Of a DNA stretch of 54,735 nucleotides, positions 45,413 to 53,461 are shown one piece after another (within the stretch, counting starts at the first letter, position 1; each line of letters begins with the position of its first letter). The stretch lies in the NCBI GenBank assembly GCA_900317565.1, contig ONHI01000002.1:1-54735 (forward strand). Reading direction: 5' to 3'. Made by a program: the position numbers and the translations under genes. Source of the DNA: an uncultured Eubacteriales bacterium. Its GTDB lineage: Bacteria > Bacillota > Clostridia > Christensenellales > Aristaeellaceae. The notes beneath the pieces were generated by a model, which searched no databases, had not been told where the DNA came from, and was given only the letters and a program-made list of their open reading frames with translations.

Positions 45413-45579
45413 ACATCTTGTGTCAATACGCTCACTAGCCCCGGGCAATGACATGATTGCGAAGGTACTGACCACACTTTTGCAAAAGCATTGATCTTTG
45501 AGATATGCGGGCGCGCGCCCTCGGGCGGCTCCGCGGGCCGGTGGATGCACCGGCGATCGAAATTGGAGGGAAAACACTC

Positions 45580-46008
45580 GTGAGTACTTATATGGCGAAT
45601 CCCCAGAACGTCGAGCGTAAGTGGTACGTCATCGACGCAGAGGGCATGGTTTTCGGCCGCCTGGCTTCCCAGGTCGCTTCCATGCTGCGCGGCAAGCATA
45701 AGCCCACCTTCACGCCTCACTGTGACTGTGGCGACTATATCATCGTCGTGAACGCCGATAAGCTTGTTCTGACCGGCAAGAAGCTGGACAACAAGTTCTA
45801 TCGCTATCACACCGGCTATCCGGGCGGACTGAAGGAGGTCCCCTATCGCAAGCTGATGGCCAAGAAGAGCGAGTTCGCCTTCCGCGAGGCCGTTCGCCGC
45901 ATGCTGCCCAAGGGCCCCCTGGGCTACGCGATGGCCAAGAAGCTGTTCGTGTACGCCGGCCCCGAGCACAACCAGCAGGCTCAGAAGCCCGAAGCTTTGA
46001 AGCTGTAA
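45580..46008 (+). CDS. rplM: 50S ribosomal protein L13
   Basis: 142 aa, an early-assembly protein of the large subunit. Sequence typical throughout: [59 protein letters not shown] and [20 protein letters not shown]. The start is GTG 45580, 9 nt after GGAGGG; this matches the usual MSTYMANP N-terminus in Clostridia. Followed by rpsI after 19 nt. Confidence 0.97.
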   Translation: MSTYMANPQNVERKWYVIDAEGMVFGRLASQVASMLRGKHKPTFTPHCDCGDYIIVVNADKLVLTGKKLDNKFYRYHTGYPGGLKEVPYRKLMAKKSEFAFREAVRRMLPKGPLGYAMAKKLFVYAGPEHNQQAQKPEALKL

Positions 46009-46027
46009 TAGGGAGGAGGACGAAATC

Positions 46028-46420
46028 ATGAGTAATGTTTGTTTCCATGCTGTCGGCAGAAGGAAAAAGGCGATCGCCCGCGTTCGTCTGATCCCCGGTG
46101 AGGGCAACATCACCATCAACAAGCGCAACCTGGAGGAGTATTTCGGCTACGAGACCCTGAAAACTGTGGTCCGTCAGCCGCTGGTCCTCACCGAGACCCT
46201 GGGCAAGTTTGACGTCGTCGTCAACTGCAAGGGCGGCGGCTTCACCGGCCAGGCCGGCGCCATCCGCCATGGCATTGCCCGCGCTCTGGTGAAGGCCGAT
46301 GCCGATCTGAAGCCCGCCATCAAGAAGGCCGGCTATCTGACCCGCGATCCGCGCATGAAGGAGCGCAAGAAGTACGGCCTGAAGGCTGCCCGTCGCGCGC
46401 CCCAGTTCTCCAAGCGCTAA
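46028..46420 (+). CDS. rpsI: 30S ribosomal protein S9
   Basis: 130 aa, with the C-terminal tail reaching the P-site t[23 protein letters not shown] at the start, [14 protein letters not shown] in the middle and the terminal [17 protein letters not shown] are diagnostic. GGGAGGAGG upstream. Last gene before the strong change in base composition. Confidence 0.98.
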   Translation: MSNVCFHAVGRRKKAIARVRLIPGEGNITINKRNLEEYFGYETLKTVVRQPLVLTETLGKFDVVVNCKGGGFTGQAGAIRHGIARALVKADADLKPAIKKAGYLTRDPRMKERKKYGLKAARRAPQFSKR

Positions 46421-46429
46421 AGAAGCCCC

Positions 46430-46466
46430 AAAACCCCGATGCCGCAACGGTTTTCGGGGTTTTTCT
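46430..46466 (+). terminator. Terminator of rplM-rpsI
   Basis: AAAACCCCGA (46430-46439) with TCGGGGTTTT (46454-46463) and a following T-rich run. Confidence 0.9.
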
Positions 46467-46572
46467 CTTTTTTGGCGCTGTCTGGATTTGTCCTGATTTG
46501 ACCTCGTTTAACCCTTTTTATAGGGGTTAAAAATGGGCTTATTGGACCAAAAGGGTTTATTGAAGGGTTAAG

Positions 46573-46619
46573 CGTAGGAGCCTAAGAAGCTGTATATAGA
46601 CAGTTCTTAGGCTCCTACG
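46573..46619. repeat. Perfect 16-bp palindrome at the island edge
   Basis: CGTAGGAGCCTAAGAA (46573-46588) and TTCTTAGGCTCCTACG (46604-46619), with CTG/CAG able to extend the stem. The spacer 46467-46687 (221 bp) is otherwise AT-rich and contains another small hairpin (TTAACCC...GGGGTTAA near 46508-46529). No gene is seen there. Confidence 0.8.
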
Positions 46620-46687
46620 AATAAAGCCATCAGAGCAGGCGGTTCATTTGTCTAAATTTGAAATAATATGAATATTTATAAACCAGG

Positions 46688-46900
46688 TTATACATTTGGA
46701 TTGTAGTGTCTGAAACTGCAAATGTCGCCGACATCCACGTTTAAAGCCTTACAGATTCTCTCAAGAACATCCATGCGAACAGAGTCGCTGTTCAGCAGTT
46801 TTCTATAGGTGCTGTCGCTGATTCCAGCCAGCCAGGTGATATCCTTTCTGGAGTACCCACGCCGTTCAAGGAGTCGCCATAAACGGAAATAGGAAATCAT
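46688..46900 (-). CDS. Small XRE-family helix-turn-helix protein
   Basis: 70 aa. Helix-turn-helix of the Cro/C1 type: RKDITWLAGISDSTYRKLLN as recognition region, then VRMDVLERICKALNVDVGDI, the usual XRE tail helix. GGAGGTG lies before ATG 46900, and an extended -10 (TGATATAAT) is upstream on the minus strand. It is probably a repressor or antitoxin-like regulator. It stands alone, with no toxin next to it, and marks the start of the AT-richer island. Confidence 0.85.
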   Translation of the reverse strand: MISYFRLWRLLERRGYSRKDITWLAGISDSTYRKLLNSDSVRMDVLERICKALNVDVGDICSFRHYNPNV

Positions 46901-47211
46901 ACCGGCACCTCCCCTTGAAAATGGTGACTACCATTATATCACGACAGGGCTTTGGACTGGTGACAAAATGACGGAGATTTGGTGAAAGAGGTTTGCAAAG
47001 AGTAAAGTCCTGTTTCCCAAGGTGAGGGAACAGGACTTGAACCGTGCTCTATGAACGCCAAACCCCTTGTAATTACGGCATTTTCAAATTTTCATGTCTC
47101 CTTTTTGCGATTTTCGTGTCTCCTTTTTTGTAAGCGTTCGTTTCTGTTGATCTCACGAGAATGCAGCTAAACGAATAATTAACATTCTTTTTTTAGCGGC
47201 TTGTCATGCCC
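46901..47211. other. Intergenic region with hairpin and tandem 22-nt repeat
   Basis: Holds the XRE promoter, a hairpin (AAGTCCTGTTTCCC 47005-47018 with GGGAACAGGACTT 47026-47038, one bulge) and two adjacent 22-nt units, 47089-47110 and 47111-47132, that agree at 18 positions (TTTTCRTGTCTCCTTTTT core). No gene is seen. The repeats could be remnants of a mobile-element end. Confidence 0.65.
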
Positions 47212-47937
47212 TCACTCATATTGTTTCAGATATTTTGACACCGATCGGCTCATTTCCTTAGCGAAATCGGAGTTGTATTTCCGTTGGCAGAAGGCACGCA
47301 TCCACGATTCATAATCCCCATCAGCAGCCTTTCCACAGAACATTTCCCTCAGCTCAGCGCTGTCTTTGCGCCGATATTGGTTCTCCTGAACGATATATTG
47401 AATATCCAGGCGCTCCGGTTTTTTGCGCTCCTTCTGCTGCTCTGTCGGATAGCCGAACACCAGCAGGGCAGCGGGGAAGACGTACTCGGGCAAGCCAAGA
47501 ATATCCCGCTGAGTCTCCATGTTTTCCATGATGTCGCCGATGTAGCAGGAGCCGATGCCGAGGGATTCCGCAGCGATGACGGCGTTCTGCGCAGCGATCA
47601 GAGCATCGTCTACGGCCAGCAGCAGATCGCCTGGGCCGGGCTTGCGGGGCTTGCAGCCGGCGTCACGGAAAGCGTCGTACCATTTAAGGCAGTCCGCGCA
47701 GAAGACCAGCACCAGCATCCCTTTCGCGATGAAGGGCTGATGGTCGCAGGACTCTGCCAACCGGGAAAGCAATGCCGGGTCGGTCACGCGCAGGATGGTA
47801 TAGAGCTGCTGGTTGCCGGCAGTGGGAGCCATCGCCGCGGCGCGTAGGATGGCCTGAACATCCGTCTCATCTATCGGTTGATCGGTGAAAACGCGAACTG
47901 ACTTGCGTTCGTAAAGCTGTCGTATAGTTTCGTTCAT
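47212..47937 (-). CDS. Nitroreductase-family flavoprotein
   Basis: 241-aa FMN oxidoreductase of the NfsA/FRP-like group: QLYERKSVRVFTDQPI at the start (phosphate-binding Arg residues), AAAMAPTAGNQQLY, and AAQNAVIAAESLGIGSCYIG (the isoalloxazine-side block). It would use NAD(P)H. ATG 47937, with GAGGT upstream, is preferred over ATG 47949, which overlaps the Sir2 end. Last gene of the overlapping five-gene unit. Confidence 0.9.
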   Translation of the reverse strand: MNETIRQLYERKSVRVFTDQPIDETDVQAILRAAAMAPTAGNQQLYTILRVTDPALLSRLAESCDHQPFIAKGMLVLVFCADCLKWYDAFRDAGCKPRKPGPGDLLLAVDDALIAAQNAVIAAESLGIGSCYIGDIMENMETQRDILGLPEYVFPAALLVFGYPTEQQKERKKPERLDIQYIVQENQYRRKDSAELREMFCGKAADGDYESWMRAFCQRKYNSDFAKEMSRSVSKYLKQYE

Positions 47938-47945
47938 TTCGCACC

Positions 47946-48716
47946 TCATTGCATAGAATTGACCGTCGAGAGTATCTTCCCGATGCTATCGTGGAAGACG
48001 AGGTCGGCCTCCCCGTCCATCAGTGTTTTGCTCTTGTTGATGATCACCAGGCGACCTCCGCAGAACTGCCTTGCCAGCCCTGCCGCAGAGCCGACCTGAA
48101 GGGACGTCCCTCCGATGATCAGCAGGTCGGCGTCGCGGATCATCTTCTGTGCCTTGTCATGCGCTTCCTTCGGCAGGAATTCACCGTAGAGGGTGACATC
48201 TGGACGTACCATGCCACCGCACTTCGGGCAGCGTGGCTTGCCGGTGCTCTCAAAGATGAAATCCACGCCATAAGCGACGTTACAGATGGTACAGTGGTTG
48301 CGCCAGGTCGTCCCGTGGATTTCCTGAACATTCACGCTTCCGGCCTTCTGGTGAAGCCCGTCGATATTCTGGGTGACGACGCCGGCCAGCTTGCCGTCCT
48401 TCTCCCACTGGGCCAGAATCTTATGCGCCGCATTGGGTTCTACAGACCTTGCGTCCAGATGACTGCGGTAGTAGTCAAAGAACACGTCCGGCTCGTTGCG
48501 CAGGCATTCATAGCTCAAAAGGTATTCCGGCTGATAGCTGGCGAAACGCTTTTCGGTCTTATGATACAGTCCATCCTTACTGCGAAAGTCCGGGATGCCG
48601 CTCTCCGTGGACACACCCGCCCCGCCGAGGAAAACTGCGAAGGCGGCGTTTCGGAGCATTACCCGGAAGGCGGAGAGCTTCTCTTCTTCTGTCATGCGGT
48701 TAAATGGGTGCTTCAC
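47946..48716 (-). CDS. Sir2-family NAD-dependent protein deacylase
   Basis: 256-aa sirtuin. NAD site GGAGVSTESGIPDFRSKDG, VVTQNIDGLHQKAGS, the catalytic His in EIHGTTWRNH, a zinc site CTIC...CPKC, and GTSLQVGSAAGL. All residues for deacylation are present, so this is the classic enzyme type rather than a bare NADase domain. GTG 48716, with GGAGGG 7 nt upstream, overlaps the previous stop (GTGA). Substrate unknown. Confidence 0.93.
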   Translation of the reverse strand: MKHPFNRMTEEEKLSAFRVMLRNAAFAVFLGGAGVSTESGIPDFRSKDGLYHKTEKRFASYQPEYLLSYECLRNEPDVFFDYYRSHLDARSVEPNAAHKILAQWEKDGKLAGVVTQNIDGLHQKAGSVNVQEIHGTTWRNHCTICNVAYGVDFIFESTGKPRCPKCGGMVRPDVTLYGEFLPKEAHDKAQKMIRDADLLIIGGTSLQVGSAAGLARQFCGGRLVIINKSKTLMDGEADLVFHDSIGKILSTVNSMQ

Positions 48717-49171
48717 TGTTTTGCCCTCCAAGCATCGTGCGCGGCGATGTAATCAATCACCTCATCGTTGCTCATTTTCCTGTCGCGGAATTGCTCATGG
48801 GTGAAGGCAGGATCGCCCGTTTTGAAATTCACCTTGATAGTACTCTCATGGCGAAGGGTTTTCAAACGCCTGTGGTAATCAAACTGCCAGGATGAAACAG
48901 GCGTTAAGATGACCACAGACTCGTAAACGAAACGACACGCAAAACCCATCCGTTCACACTTTTCGACAATTTCTTGACGCAGAGTGGCTTCCTCTTCCGC
49001 TGCCCGCAGCTCTGCCATTGCTTTTCTGGTGAGAACACGGCTGTGCGGTGTTATCTCGCCGCATTGATTACATGGTCTGGGGAATGAATCACCGAAGCCC
49101 GGATACGGTTCATCAAAGGCGTATTGTTGCCGGGTATGGCAAACCGTACATTCACAGAGATAGTGGCGCAT
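48713..49171 (-). CDS. Zinc-ribbon protein of unknown function
   Basis: 152 aa. The N-terminus has Cys pairs MRHYLCECTVCHTR (C8, C11) and RPCNQCGE (about C34, C37) forming a likely zinc ribbon. A charged helix (KAMAELRAAEEEATLRQEIV) and a basic-aromatic domain (SSWQFDYHRRLKTLRHESTI) follow. The ribbon suggests nucleic acid or protein binding. ATG 49171 overlaps the HNH gene stop (TGATG), and the end overlaps the Sir2 start, so it is locked into this operon. No family recognised. Confidence 0.78.
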   Translation of the reverse strand: MRHYLCECTVCHTRQQYAFDEPYPGFGDSFPRPCNQCGEITPHSRVLTRKAMAELRAAEEEATLRQEIVEKCERMGFACRFVYESVVILTPVSSWQFDYHRRLKTLRHESTIKVNFKTGDPAFTHEQFRDRKMSNDEVIDYIAAHDAWRAKQ

Positions 49172-50631
49172 CAATTTTTCCTGCTTTCAATAATACGCTT
49201 CAATTCTTCCACGGTCATGATTCCATCTTTCTTTCGATGAATCATCCTGTGGCAATTGGGACACAGACATACCATATCAGTCGCGGGATTAGGCACAGTC
49301 TCTTCCTCCAAGCTGTACAGAGGCACGACATGATGTACTTCTATGAAACCCTTGCCAAGGTCGCCGTACATCTTTGCAAAGTCAAAGCCACAGACAGCAC
49401 ACCTGCAACCATGAATCCGAATCGCTTCTTTTCGGTATTGCGGCTTGCGCTCGTATTTGGTTGTATAATAGGCGATGCGTTTCCCTTCTGTACCAGCCAC
49501 GATAACGCGGGTTTCCAGATCGTTCGCCTCGACATCTCCTTCTTCCCGTACAGCGATTTTGTATTCGTCTACGAGGTACAATGAAAAGACAAACGAGTGC
49601 GCGTCGATCAAGGTGATCGTCTCAGAGATTCTTTCCTGCAGGAAATCCCGGACTTCTCGCAGTATCGCCATGTACAGTTGATAGTTTTCCCATGTACACC
49701 GGTCGGTACAGGTTGTCGGAGCGCCGAGCTTGAGCAGCTGCTTTGCAAACCATTGCGGCCGCATGACCGCGTATCGTTCCGGGTTCTTCAGGAAAAAGAA
49801 GTAGGATATAAATGCGAAACGGCCTCCAACCGCTTTGCTCAGCGCCTCAAAAGCGGTTTTTTCATCGTCTGTGGCAAACAGCTTGTGAAGCGCTCTTGTA
49901 AAGGGTCGCGTGGCTTTCATGTCCCAAATGTAATCCACGTCCCGCCAGTCCACAAGGTTCTGCTGGTTGTCCCAGCCTTCTGGAATGATGCGGAGGGCGT
50001 TGCCCGCAGCTTGGAAGACAGCTTTGCTATCCTCTATACCCGGATCACCCCAGGAAATAGCTTGCATGATGTCCTTTCCTTGTTTGGCAACATTATACTT
50101 ATACCGTTCACGGCGGGCGAGTTCGCCAGAGGCAAAGGAAAGCAATGCGGGATCGCCTTCACGGTGATACCTCTCCGTAAGGATACTTTCAACGGCATGA
50201 AGGCAGTATTCAGCTTTATCAGGTTTAATGTATAGCCAGATTCTCTTTGGACGTGGCAAGCCGATTTGAAGGCAGAGGGCGTCCTCCAGCTTGTACCATT
50301 CTTTGCAATCACGGATCGCTATCTGCTCCTTATAGCACAGTTCCTTCTCGCTCATACCCTCTGTCGGAATGCCGAGCCTCTCGTACAGAGGGTAAAAACC
50401 ATCCCCGGCATTCCCTGTTTTCTTATTCACGACTATGGCTGAAAGAAGCGGCAAGCCCAGTTCATGGCACAGAGCTGAAATATTTTCGATATTCCGGCCA
50501 ACGTTGAGAGGTATCACCGGAGTGCTGATGCGCTCAGCAAGAACGCTGTAAGTGACGGAGAATTCTTTGTTCTTTACAGCAAGCAGAAGCTGCTCCGCGA
50601 ACTGTCGCTCAATCTCGTTAAGTGTGCTCAT
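49171..50631 (-). CDS. HNH endonuclease with N-terminal specificity-like domain
   Basis: 486 aa. The C-terminal 75 residues are an HNH nuclease: CRCAVCGFDFAKMYG, IEVHHVVPL, then CLCPNCHRMIHR, i.e. two CxxC pairs framing the H-N-H metal site (McrA-like). The N-terminal part (NVGRNIENISALCHELGLPL, then LSAIVVNKKTGNAGDGFY) recalls a domain found at the start of other HNH and restriction-type proteins. The middle about 250 residues are unassigned. It may cut modified or foreign DNA. Start ATG 50631 overlaps the XRE gene by 14 nt. Confidence 0.85.
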   Translation of the reverse strand: MSTLNEIERQFAEQLLLAVKNKEFSVTYSVLAERISTPVIPLNVGRNIENISALCHELGLPLLSAIVVNKKTGNAGDGFYPLYERLGIPTEGMSEKELCYKEQIAIRDCKEWYKLEDALCLQIGLPRPKRIWLYIKPDKAEYCLHAVESILTERYHREGDPALLSFASGELARRERYKYNVAKQGKDIMQAISWGDPGIEDSKAVFQAAGNALRIIPEGWDNQQNLVDWRDVDYIWDMKATRPFTRALHKLFATDDEKTAFEALSKAVGGRFAFISYFFFLKNPERYAVMRPQWFAKQLLKLGAPTTCTDRCTWENYQLYMAILREVRDFLQERISETITLIDAHSFVFSLYLVDEYKIAVREEGDVEANDLETRVIVAGTEGKRIAYYTTKYERKPQYRKEAIRIHGCRCAVCGFDFAKMYGDLGKGFIEVHHVVPLYSLEEETVPNPATDMVCLCPNCHRMIHRKKDGIMTVEELKRIIESRKN

Positions 50632-51787
50632 TCTCTACATCCTCCAGTACAGGATCTACATAGCTGCCATCTTTCAACTTCTGGGTTAGGCTGATGATAT
50701 AGTCCAAGCAATCCCTTTTGAGTTGGCCGCCGTCTGATTGACATAGTTTTTCAAGACGATCGCAGTTTCTGGCAGCCTCATCTCCGAAGTCATTGCGAAC
50801 ATACCTCAGAAGGATTGTCGCCTGGTTCTTGATACTGAACAGACCAAGCCCGGACAGATAATGAAGTTCAACCTCATATTCTGGGATCAGTTCAGGATTA
50901 TTGGTGGATGCGTGTTCCTGTAACTCCAGTCGCGAGACAAGATCGTCAAGCCGACAGAGTGCGTCTGCTATGTCGCCTCGCGTCAATGAAGCCTTTACCC
51001 CCACGTAAAGTGTCGTGACGTTCTCGAAGTGGTGGGAGAAATCCTTGCCATACAGGTAATCCATAATCTTCTCTGCTGGCGCCAATGCTTGCAACTCTGC
51101 TGGCGTTGTTCCCTGCTGATCATACATATCAAAAACCGTGCGGCGAATGATATCAGCGCATTTATATATCAGCCTCTTTTGCGACTCGACCCGTTTACGA
51201 CCGGTTAGAGAAGTTGGCAGTAGAACTTCTTTTGAAGCCATTATACCGGATGCATTGTCTACGATTGACTTGGCACGTTCGGGATTATTCAGATCCTGGC
51301 AGAAGAAAGCCAGCATGGTTTTGTAGTGATCTGCATTCCCGCCCTTCTCTATGATGTCTTCAGCCAAAGAAGCCATCTCTCGAGTGATTGTGGGATCTTT
51401 AAAGCTGCCGGTGAGGCTGACATAGTGAGTGAGGATTTGGTACAGAGCTTCGCGAAGTTCGATGGAATCAGGATACTTCCGAACCTCATCCCGATATATG
51501 GCCAATTTCTCCGCCATCTTGGAGCCGTAGGGAGGGGAGAATGTCAAGGCGTTTTCCGCAAAGTCAGCTATATGCTCATGGTTCCGCGCTATATCAACTT
51601 CCAACAGCGTATCTGTGGATACAGAAAAGACATTCGCTATGGGGATAAGCAAGCTGATATCCGGCATAGCGCTGTCGTTTTCCCAACGGCTGATGGCCTG
51701 TGGAGTAACACTGAGCAGGTTGGCAAGCTGGTCCTGGGTGTACCCATTTTCTTTGCGAAGCCGCTTAATGGTAGAACCGAACGACAT
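50618..51787 (-). CDS. XRE-family regulator with helical C-terminal domain
   Basis: 389 aa. An N-terminal helix-turn-helix (GSTIKRLRKENGYTQDQLAN, VTPQAISRWENDSAMPDIS) is followed by about 310 residues of helical, TPR-like sequence. This layout is common in Clostridia, where the C-terminal part senses a peptide or partner protein. It is the first gene of the unit and overlaps the nuclease gene by 14 nt, so it likely controls it, as C-proteins control restriction genes. Confidence 0.88.
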   Translation of the reverse strand: MSFGSTIKRLRKENGYTQDQLANLLSVTPQAISRWENDSAMPDISLLIPIANVFSVSTDTLLEVDIARNHEHIADFAENALTFSPPYGSKMAEKLAIYRDEVRKYPDSIELREALYQILTHYVSLTGSFKDPTITREMASLAEDIIEKGGNADHYKTMLAFFCQDLNNPERAKSIVDNASGIMASKEVLLPTSLTGRKRVESQKRLIYKCADIIRRTVFDMYDQQGTTPAELQALAPAEKIMDYLYGKDFSHHFENVTTLYVGVKASLTRGDIADALCRLDDLVSRLELQEHASTNNPELIPEYEVELHYLSGLGLFSIKNQATILLRYVRNDFGDEAARNCDRLEKLCQSDGGQLKRDCLDYIISLTQKLKDGSYVDPVLEDVENEHT

Positions 51788-51831
51788 AGAATTACCTCCG
51801 ATGCCTGCCCCTGGCCAGCGGGCAATGGCGA

Positions 51832-51960
51832 TTATTCGTCCTGGACTGTCATCATTGTATCAGACAGCAATCGGGATGTCCAATCCTTTACCCGGAAGTT
51901 GAAGTCAACTGGAGGTTGATTGGTTGTCTTCAATAGACGTTTAAAATCCTCATTACTCAT
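51832..51960 (-). CDS. Possible 42-aa small protein
   Basis: ATG 51960 to TAA 51832. It begins MSNEDFKRLLKTTNQPPVDF and ends TMMTVQDE. Composition is protein-like (charged, amphipathic), but GGAGG is about 19 nt upstream, too far for a strong SD. It follows the HD gene by 14 nt and contains the XRE promoter in its 3' part. Could be a real microprotein or chance. Confidence 0.35.
   Translation of the reverse strand: MSNEDFKRLLKTTNQPPVDFNFRVKDWTSRLLSDTMMTVQDE
51854..51883 (-). promoter_or_regulatory. Promoter of the XRE-HNH-Sir2 unit
   Basis: Minus strand: TTGGAC (51883-51878), an 18-nt spacer and TACAAT (51859-51854). It lies 67 nt before the XRE start. Confidence 0.72.
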
Positions 51961-51974
51961 TTAACCGTCTATAA

Positions 51975-52403
51975 TCATTCCTCCAGTAGTTTTTTCAGCG
52001 CCTTGTTGTATTTCTTCTGTCGGTCTACGTCCTTAAGCGTGACATGTGGAATCCTGCTCAGGTTGCTGTTGTCGATCAGGTCGCTGATCTTCACCTGACG
52101 GGCAATGGGGTTGACCGCCACGCGATCCAGGTAGTCTGACCATGACTCGCCCTCTTTTCGACTGATGGCATCCACCGCGGCGGCGGTTTCCGGGCCGAAG
52201 GCGGTTTCAATGTCGTGAATGGTCAACGGGGTGTCCTCCACCGTATCGTGCAGCCAGCCAACTACCTTCGCTCCAGGGGCGTCCAGCCGGGCAGCGACCC
52301 TCTCCGGGTGCGTGATATAAGGGAGCCCCGCTTTGTCTGTCTGTCCCTCGTGCGCTTGTGTTGCGAGAGCCTTTGCGGCTTCGATGTCTATGCTGTATGC
52401 CAT
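51975..52403 (-). CDS. HD-domain hydrolase, SpoT/MESH1-like
   Basis: 142 aa. Motifs of the (p)ppGpp 3'-pyrophosphohydrolase fold, in order: ALATQAHEGQ (His18), GLPYITHPERVAARL (His32), VVGWLHDTVEDTPL (His52-Asp53, then Glu56-Asp57) and VKISDLIDNSNLSRIP (Asp near 115). No synthetase, TGS or ACT domain, so it is a stand-alone small alarmone hydrolase or a related nucleotide hydrolase. ATG 52403 has GAGGA 7 nt upstream; a longer reading to 52502 lacks an SD. It lies 111 bp from the ADP-ribosylglycohydrolase gene. Confidence 0.85.
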   Translation of the reverse strand: MAYSIDIEAAKALATQAHEGQTDKAGLPYITHPERVAARLDAPGAKVVGWLHDTVEDTPLTIHDIETAFGPETAAAVDAISRKEGESWSDYLDRVAVNPIARQVKISDLIDNSNLSRIPHVTLKDVDRQKKYNKALKKLLEE

Positions 52404-52514
52404 TGCTTTATCCTCATCCTGTATGTATAAGCCAAGTTTACCATAGGTGATGTCGCTTTGCAAGAAGCGTTTTTCCGAACTAAACAAAGGGCATGATGCC
52501 AAGCACCATGCCCA

Positions 52515-53456
52515 TCAGACGTTTCCGTCTGTGCAAAGGGATTCAATCCAATCGAGCCGCTGCAATGCCGCCAGCCAATCCTGGGGAATGGCGTCGTACC
52601 CGTAATACAGCGCTGCCAGACCGCCACAAACCGCGCCGACGGTATCGGTATCATAACCAAGGTTGACTGCTTTCAGCAGTGCGTCCGCGAAGCTGTCGGT
52701 GTTGACCAGCGACCACACTGCGGACTCAAGGGTATCCACGACATATCCGGTGCTACGGATACTGTCCTCCGGCAAATCGCCGAAGCTGTCGAGATTGCGT
52801 AGCCGATCATAGTATTCCAGATTCTCATGGTCAGCCAGATAAGCCTCGTAGAATGCAAAGCCTTTGTCCAACCCAGCCTGCAACCGATTTGTCAAGCTGC
52901 CTTCTTCATTCAGAATGGCAGAGGTCATGAAGTAGTAAAGTCCACAGGCGATATTGGACCGGATGTGGGCATGGGTCAGACTGCCGACCTTGTGGATGAT
53001 GTCGATGGCTTCGCTGTCGCTCAGATGATGCTGGATGCAGTAAAGCACTGCCGGCATGATCCGCATGAGGCTGCCGTTGCCGTTGGAGCGCTCATCGATG
53101 TTGCCGGCCTTGAGCGGCTTATGATACCGCTTGTACCGATGGATGGCGTTTATCGTTCCGCGCCCGATATCGTAAGAGTATCCGTATGGGGTGAACGCGC
53201 CGTCATCCAGCCATTTGACGAAGTTGTCCATGATGTCCTTATAGTCGATAGTACCGGTGCGCCGGATGCTCTCCAGAAGCGCCAATGTCAGAGAGCTGTC
53301 GTCCGTCCAGGAACCGGCAGGGAGGTTGAAGGTTCCGAAGCCCCTCATGCCCGTGACCGGGTGTTTCGACACTTCTTCTCTCGATTCAAACTGCACGGGG
53401 CAGCCGAGGGCGTCGCCGATTACGACGCCCATGATACCGGATTTCCACTTATTCAT
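52515..53456 (-). CDS. ADP-ribosylglycohydrolase-family protein
   Basis: 313 aa, DraG/ARH-type hydrolase that removes ADP-ribose from proteins, nucleic acids or small molecules. The Mg-binding residues are visible: GVVIGDALGCPVQFESREE, AGSWTDDSSLTLALLESI and, near the C-terminus, GYDTDTVGAVCGGLAALYYG. The SD (GGGAGGTGA) lies in the end of the VWA gene, 5 nt away, so the two are coupled. No ADP-ribosyltransferase is in the window. Confidence 0.92.
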   Translation of the reverse strand: MNKWKSGIMGVVIGDALGCPVQFESREEVSKHPVTGMRGFGTFNLPAGSWTDDSSLTLALLESIRRTGTIDYKDIMDNFVKWLDDGAFTPYGYSYDIGRGTINAIHRYKRYHKPLKAGNIDERSNGNGSLMRIMPAVLYCIQHHLSDSEAIDIIHKVGSLTHAHIRSNIACGLYYFMTSAILNEEGSLTNRLQAGLDKGFAFYEAYLADHENLEYYDRLRNLDSFGDLPEDSIRSTGYVVDTLESAVWSLVNTDSFADALLKAVNLGYDTDTVGAVCGGLAALYYGYDAIPQDWLAALQRLDWIESLCTDGNV

Positions 53457-53461
53457 TCTAT

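Noticed and set aside
46688-46900. Toxin-antitoxin pair at the XRE gene
   Set aside because: No partner gene lies within 300 bp on either side; the flanking DNA has no plausible toxin frame.
47946-48716. Sir2 as an abortive-infection NADase (ThsA/DSR type)
   Set aside because: It has the zinc ribbon and the catalytic His of a protein deacylase and no fused sensor domain, so NADase activity is not supported by sequence.
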